From Candidatus Neomicrothrix sp. UBA4742 (GTDB lineage Bacteria > Actinomycetota > Acidimicrobiia > Acidimicrobiales > Acidimicrobilacustridaceae): 13,142 nt of DNA. The translations under genes and the position numbers were made by a program. Below, piece by piece: positions 12,924-13,142 of this stretch. The stretch is from NCBI GenBank assembly GCA_002403895.1, contig DHIQ01000238.1, positions 1-13,142 on the forward strand, in the 5' to 3' direction. A model generated the notes under the pieces. It did no database searches. It saw only the letters and a list, made by a program, of their open reading frames with translations, and was not told the DNA's origin. Numbering within the stretch: position 1 is the stretch's first letter; each line of letters opens with the position of its first letter.

Positions 12924-13142
12924 CTAGACGTCCGGGCGGGAGGGGATGTCCTGGCTCATGGCGGGCTCTCCCCGGGGCGACGCGAGGATGTCCGGACCCG
13001 AGGGGATCCCTTCGGTCTTCTTCTGCCCGTTCGCGTTCTCCAGCTGCCGCTGCGCGGTCTCGGCGACGAGCTGGTCCTTCGAGGGGATCTCCTCCTCGCC
13101 GCTGGCGTACCGCCGGAGCTGGTCGCCGTCCATGACCTCGCG
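12924..13142 (-). CDS. Small acidic hypothetical protein with repeated IPS motifs (possibly 5' truncated)
   Basis: The frame is open to the right edge of the window; the first ATG is at 13133 (69 residues), but no convincing ribosome site precedes it, so the real start may lie outside. The visible protein is hydrophilic, with no membrane segment or recognised domain. After YASGEEEIPSKDQLVAETAQ and a Gln/Lys-rich helix come two more copies of the same short pattern, EGIPSGPDI and QDIPSRPDV, the last at the C-terminus. I do not recognise the family. It converges on the operon, 21 bp away. Confidence 0.55.
   Translation of the reverse strand, partial: REVMDGDQLRRYASGEEEIPSKDQLVAETAQRQLENANGQKKTEGIPSGPDILASPRGEPAMSQDIPSRPDV

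Noticed and set aside
1..13142. CRISPR array, toxin-antitoxin pair or phage defence system
   Set aside because: No regularly spaced repeats, cas-like or defence-domain proteins, or small paired genes with recognisable toxin motifs were found on either strand.

Overview
The window looks like high-GC actinobacterial chromosome (Actinomycetota or a close relative). The reasons are very high GC at third codon positions, frequent GTG starts, the end of a UPF0182 membrane protein, an LLM-class F420/flavin oxidoreductase, EntS-like MFS and CysRS-like C-terminal domains, and several apparently leaderless genes preceded by a TANNNT box. No species can be named from the sequence alone.

Layout. 1-958 is the 3' part of a UPF0182 gene. 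1018-1091 is an initiator tRNA (CAT anticodon). Its last 46 bases (1047-1092) recur exactly at 2204-2249 without the 5' half. The 1.16 kb between the copies holds the C-terminal end of a tyrosine integrase pointing into the tRNA, and an intact small lipoprotein gene. This is the footprint of an element that integrated into the tRNA gene and then lost most of its body. A strong terminator follows each copy. 2286-4179 is decayed, gene-poor DNA: a frameshifted 3' tail of a berberine-bridge-type FAD oxidase, then a phosphotransferase (APH family) split by one extra base.

4180-9603 holds mostly single genes: a VOC protein; a GT1-type glycosyltransferase divergent from a MarR regulator, with a near-palindromic AT-rich site in their 38-bp gap; a METTL7-like methyltransferase convergent with a YciI-like protein; an EntS-like MFS exporter divergent from YciI; and a stand-alone cyclic-nucleotide-binding-domain protein.

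9652-12902 is a tightly packed operon with start/stop overlaps: LLM oxidoreductase (interrupted by a one-base deletion), flavin reductase, alpha/beta hydrolase, and an unusual protein joining a CysRS-C-terminal-like helical segment to a GT-A glycosyltransferase-like domain. The first three would fit a flavin- or F420-dependent oxidation followed by hydrolysis; the substrate cannot be inferred. A convergent small acidic protein with repeated IPS motifs runs off the right edge.

Most of the window is ordinary. The points that deserve attention are the reduced tRNA-fMet element, the MarR/glycosyltransferase control site, the recurring leaderless promoter layout, the CysRS-like/GT fusion, and three single-base frame breaks that are either real decay or sequence error.
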